Source of the DNA: Melitaea cinxia
Taxonomy: Eukaryota > Arthropoda > Insecta > Lepidoptera > Nymphalidae
DNA: 64,000 bases
NCBI RefSeq assembly: GCF_905220565.1
Contig: NC_059404.1
Location: 8,956,472-9,020,471, forward strand
Reading direction: 5' to 3'
The translations under genes were made by a program, and so were the position numbers. This document shows positions 62,036 through 64,000 of the stretch, one piece after another; the stretch's first letter is position 1; each line of letters opens with the position of its first letter. The notes under the pieces are model-generated. The model had not been told where the DNA came from. It searched no databases and saw only the letters and a program-made list of their open reading frames with translations.

Positions 62036-63136
62036 TAAGTAGTAATTTAAATTTTACTACCATATTCTTTTTTAAATATTAAAAAATAGGCTGCAAGTCC
62101 TAAGTCATTTTTTAAAATACCCAACATGGTTGTAGGTGCTAAATATTTTACAATGTATTGGCGCCAAATGAAAAAACACAATGAACACTCATTGAAAAAT
62201 GACAGATTCATACATTTATTTTTAATTGTAACAGTATTTGTGGCCAGAATACACAACTAATCTATTAGTTTTACTTAAATAACAAAGTGTATGTCTGTGT
62301 GTGTGTCTGAAATTCACACGCGGCAGAAGTGAAACTTCTGAAAAGACGTAGATAGGTAGGCAGCTGCGATTTGTTCTATCGACGATGAACACGGTCTCTT
62401 GAAAAAGATCGTAAACGCCATGTAGAACGCGTCGCTTACGCGTTTTGAGTAGTAATGTATTTCATTATCTCCTGTACATTTATGTGTTTGTTTCTTAATC
62501 GTGAAGCATTTTCGATTCATTGACTTTCAAATCACAACGATTCTAAAGAAGTTTCACTTCAAAAATAAAATTAACGCGTTTTATGTAATTCAATTTTCGT
62601 GTTTCTGGTATCTTGTGGTAATCTGTGGTAGCCACATGTCAAAGAAAATAGTATACAAACATAATCAAATTCCTTTGTAACAAATACCGAAAGGAAGGAA
62701 ATATTCACTTCAAGTTTAAGATGGAAATTGAGACCTTCGCCGGCTAGCTGTTAATGGAAGGTAGTGTCGGGTGTCACTTTCAGTCCCTTTTATAAAAATA
62801 CAAAACAAAGTGTGCATTTTAACATAAAATAAAGTTTATTAAATCTATAATGAGAAGACGTGTACCTTGATGAATACATATAAAGAAATTTTAATAATAG
62901 TAATGGTTGAAAGCCTTAACATATTATCGTATTAACTTGTCTTTGTAGATAGACTAATAAGTAATATTTACTTCATATAATAAAACATTTAATGACAGAC
63001 AGCACTCCAAAACAAGATTGCATTGTTTGGTGAAAAGGATACAATTTTTATATAAAATTTCCCGTATTATAAAGTATTTCAGATTTATTTTTATTTTATT
63101 TTTTAATAATTAAGTGTAATAAATCTTTCTTATTTT
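62036..63136. other. AT-rich stretch with a possible small inverted-repeat element
   Basis: GCAGAAGTGAAACTTCTG at 62323-62340 and its partner AGAAGTTTCACTTC at 62547-62560 frame a ~240-bp segment and could be the ends of a MITE. The motif itself is palindromic, so this is weak. The two minus-strand frames here (62047 and 62314) are uncalled. Confidence 0.35.
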
Positions 63137-63762
63137 TTAACCGACTTCCAAAAAAGGAGGAGGTTCTCAATTCGGCTGTATTTTTTTTTTTTTTTTTTTT
63201 TATGTATGTATGTTACATCAGAACTTTTGACCGGGTGGACCGATTTCGACAAATTTTATTTTAATCGAAAGGTGGTGTGTGCCAATTGGTCCCATTTAAA
63301 TTTATTTGAGATCTAACAACTACTTTTCGAGTTATATCTAATAATGCGTTTTTACTTGACGCTTTTTTCGTCGACCTACGTTGTATTATACCGCATAACT
63401 TTCTACTGGATGTACCGATTTTGATAATTCTTTTTTTGTTGGAAAGGGGATATCCCTAGTTTGGTACCGTGATAAGGAAACCAGGATCTGATGATGGGGT
63501 CTCAGAGAAATCGAGGGAAACTCTTTAAAATCCGTAATAACTTTTTACTGGGTGTACCGATTTCCATAATTTTTAATTTAATCAAAAGCTGATGTTTATC
63601 ATGTGGTCACATATAAATTTTATCGAGATCTGATAACTACTTTTTGAGTAATCTTTGATAACGCGTAGTTGCTTGACTATTTTTTCGTCGATCTACGTTG
63701 TATTACTCGTCGATGTAATTGAAGTCGGTTTTTTTTTTCGTTTGCGAACAAACACAATTATT
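63137..63762 (-). repeat. Repeat A, complete copy, reverse orientation
   Basis: Reverse complement of the 21330 copy over its full length, with a longer T-run (about 22 T at 63181-63202) in the A-rich segment. Ends TTAACCGACTTCC and AACACAATTATT. Confidence 0.85.
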
Positions 63763-64000
63763 TGATTTCTCTTTCACGGCTGACGAAAAGAATTGACCAA
63801 TATTTCGACTACCTCTATAAAATGAATGAATTATTAATATTAAAAAAACGAATATTATCTTATATTAGACCAACATATAAAATAAATAAAGGTTACTGCA
63901 AATACATCAGTACTTTATTCTGCTTCAAATCAGCCCGCATGCCCGTTGGTAAAGTAAATATGTAGTATTTACTTCTCCACTACTGATAGTAATCACTTTA
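63763..64000. other. AT-rich window end
   Basis: No gene supported. The frame at 63762-63965 starts inside the repeat A end and has no recognisable domain. Confidence 0.45.

Overview
The window looks like a piece of a lepidopteran (butterfly or moth) nuclear genome. It is AT-rich, has short coding exons bounded by GT..AG introns, and is crowded with insect retroposons: tRNA-derived SINEs whose 3' part carries the phrase 'cagcctgtaatatcccac', CR1/jockey-type and LOA-type LINEs, a Penelope-like element and small hairpin MITEs. No species can be named from the sequence alone.

The one host gene I can support lies on the + strand, 22286-36567. Seven exons encode about 350 residues of a three-immunoglobulin cell-surface protein of the DIP (Dpr-interacting protein)/lachesin family, with a hydrophobic C-terminal tail typical of a GPI-anchor signal. 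The signal-peptide exon was not found and must lie upstream. Its introns hold a SINE 36 bp behind a splice donor, a full-length 6 kb LOA-type LINE in antisense orientation with a 15-bp target-site duplication (TSD), and a 138-bp snap-back MITE.

Region by region: 1-7300 is AT-rich with SINEs and copies of a ~610-bp interspersed repeat (here called repeat A); 7328-10694 is a LINE with an intact 1028-codon ORF; 10695-22285 is mostly unassigned, with SINE copies, a CpG-rich island near 12.25 kb and a repeat A copy; 22286-36567 is the DIP gene; 36568-39952 is 3' flank with microsatellites; 39953-42526 is a striking palindromic array of nine tRNA-like genes in 309-bp units; 42527-64000 is repeat-dominated and holds a Penelope-like inverted dimer, three more repeat A copies (one nested), a pogo/Tigger-like remnant, SINEs, a truncated LINE and several long (AT)n tracts.

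The most unusual object is the tRNA-like array. Six near-identical 309-bp units on the minus strand meet three units on the plus strand at a hairpin. The single-base variant in the second unit out from the centre is mirrored in both arms, and the whole structure is flanked by a 13-bp direct repeat. This suggests that a tandem multimer was copied back on itself and inserted as one piece. A Penelope-like element 4 kb away has the same head-to-head, TSD-flanked topology, which suggests (inference) a shared mobilisation route.
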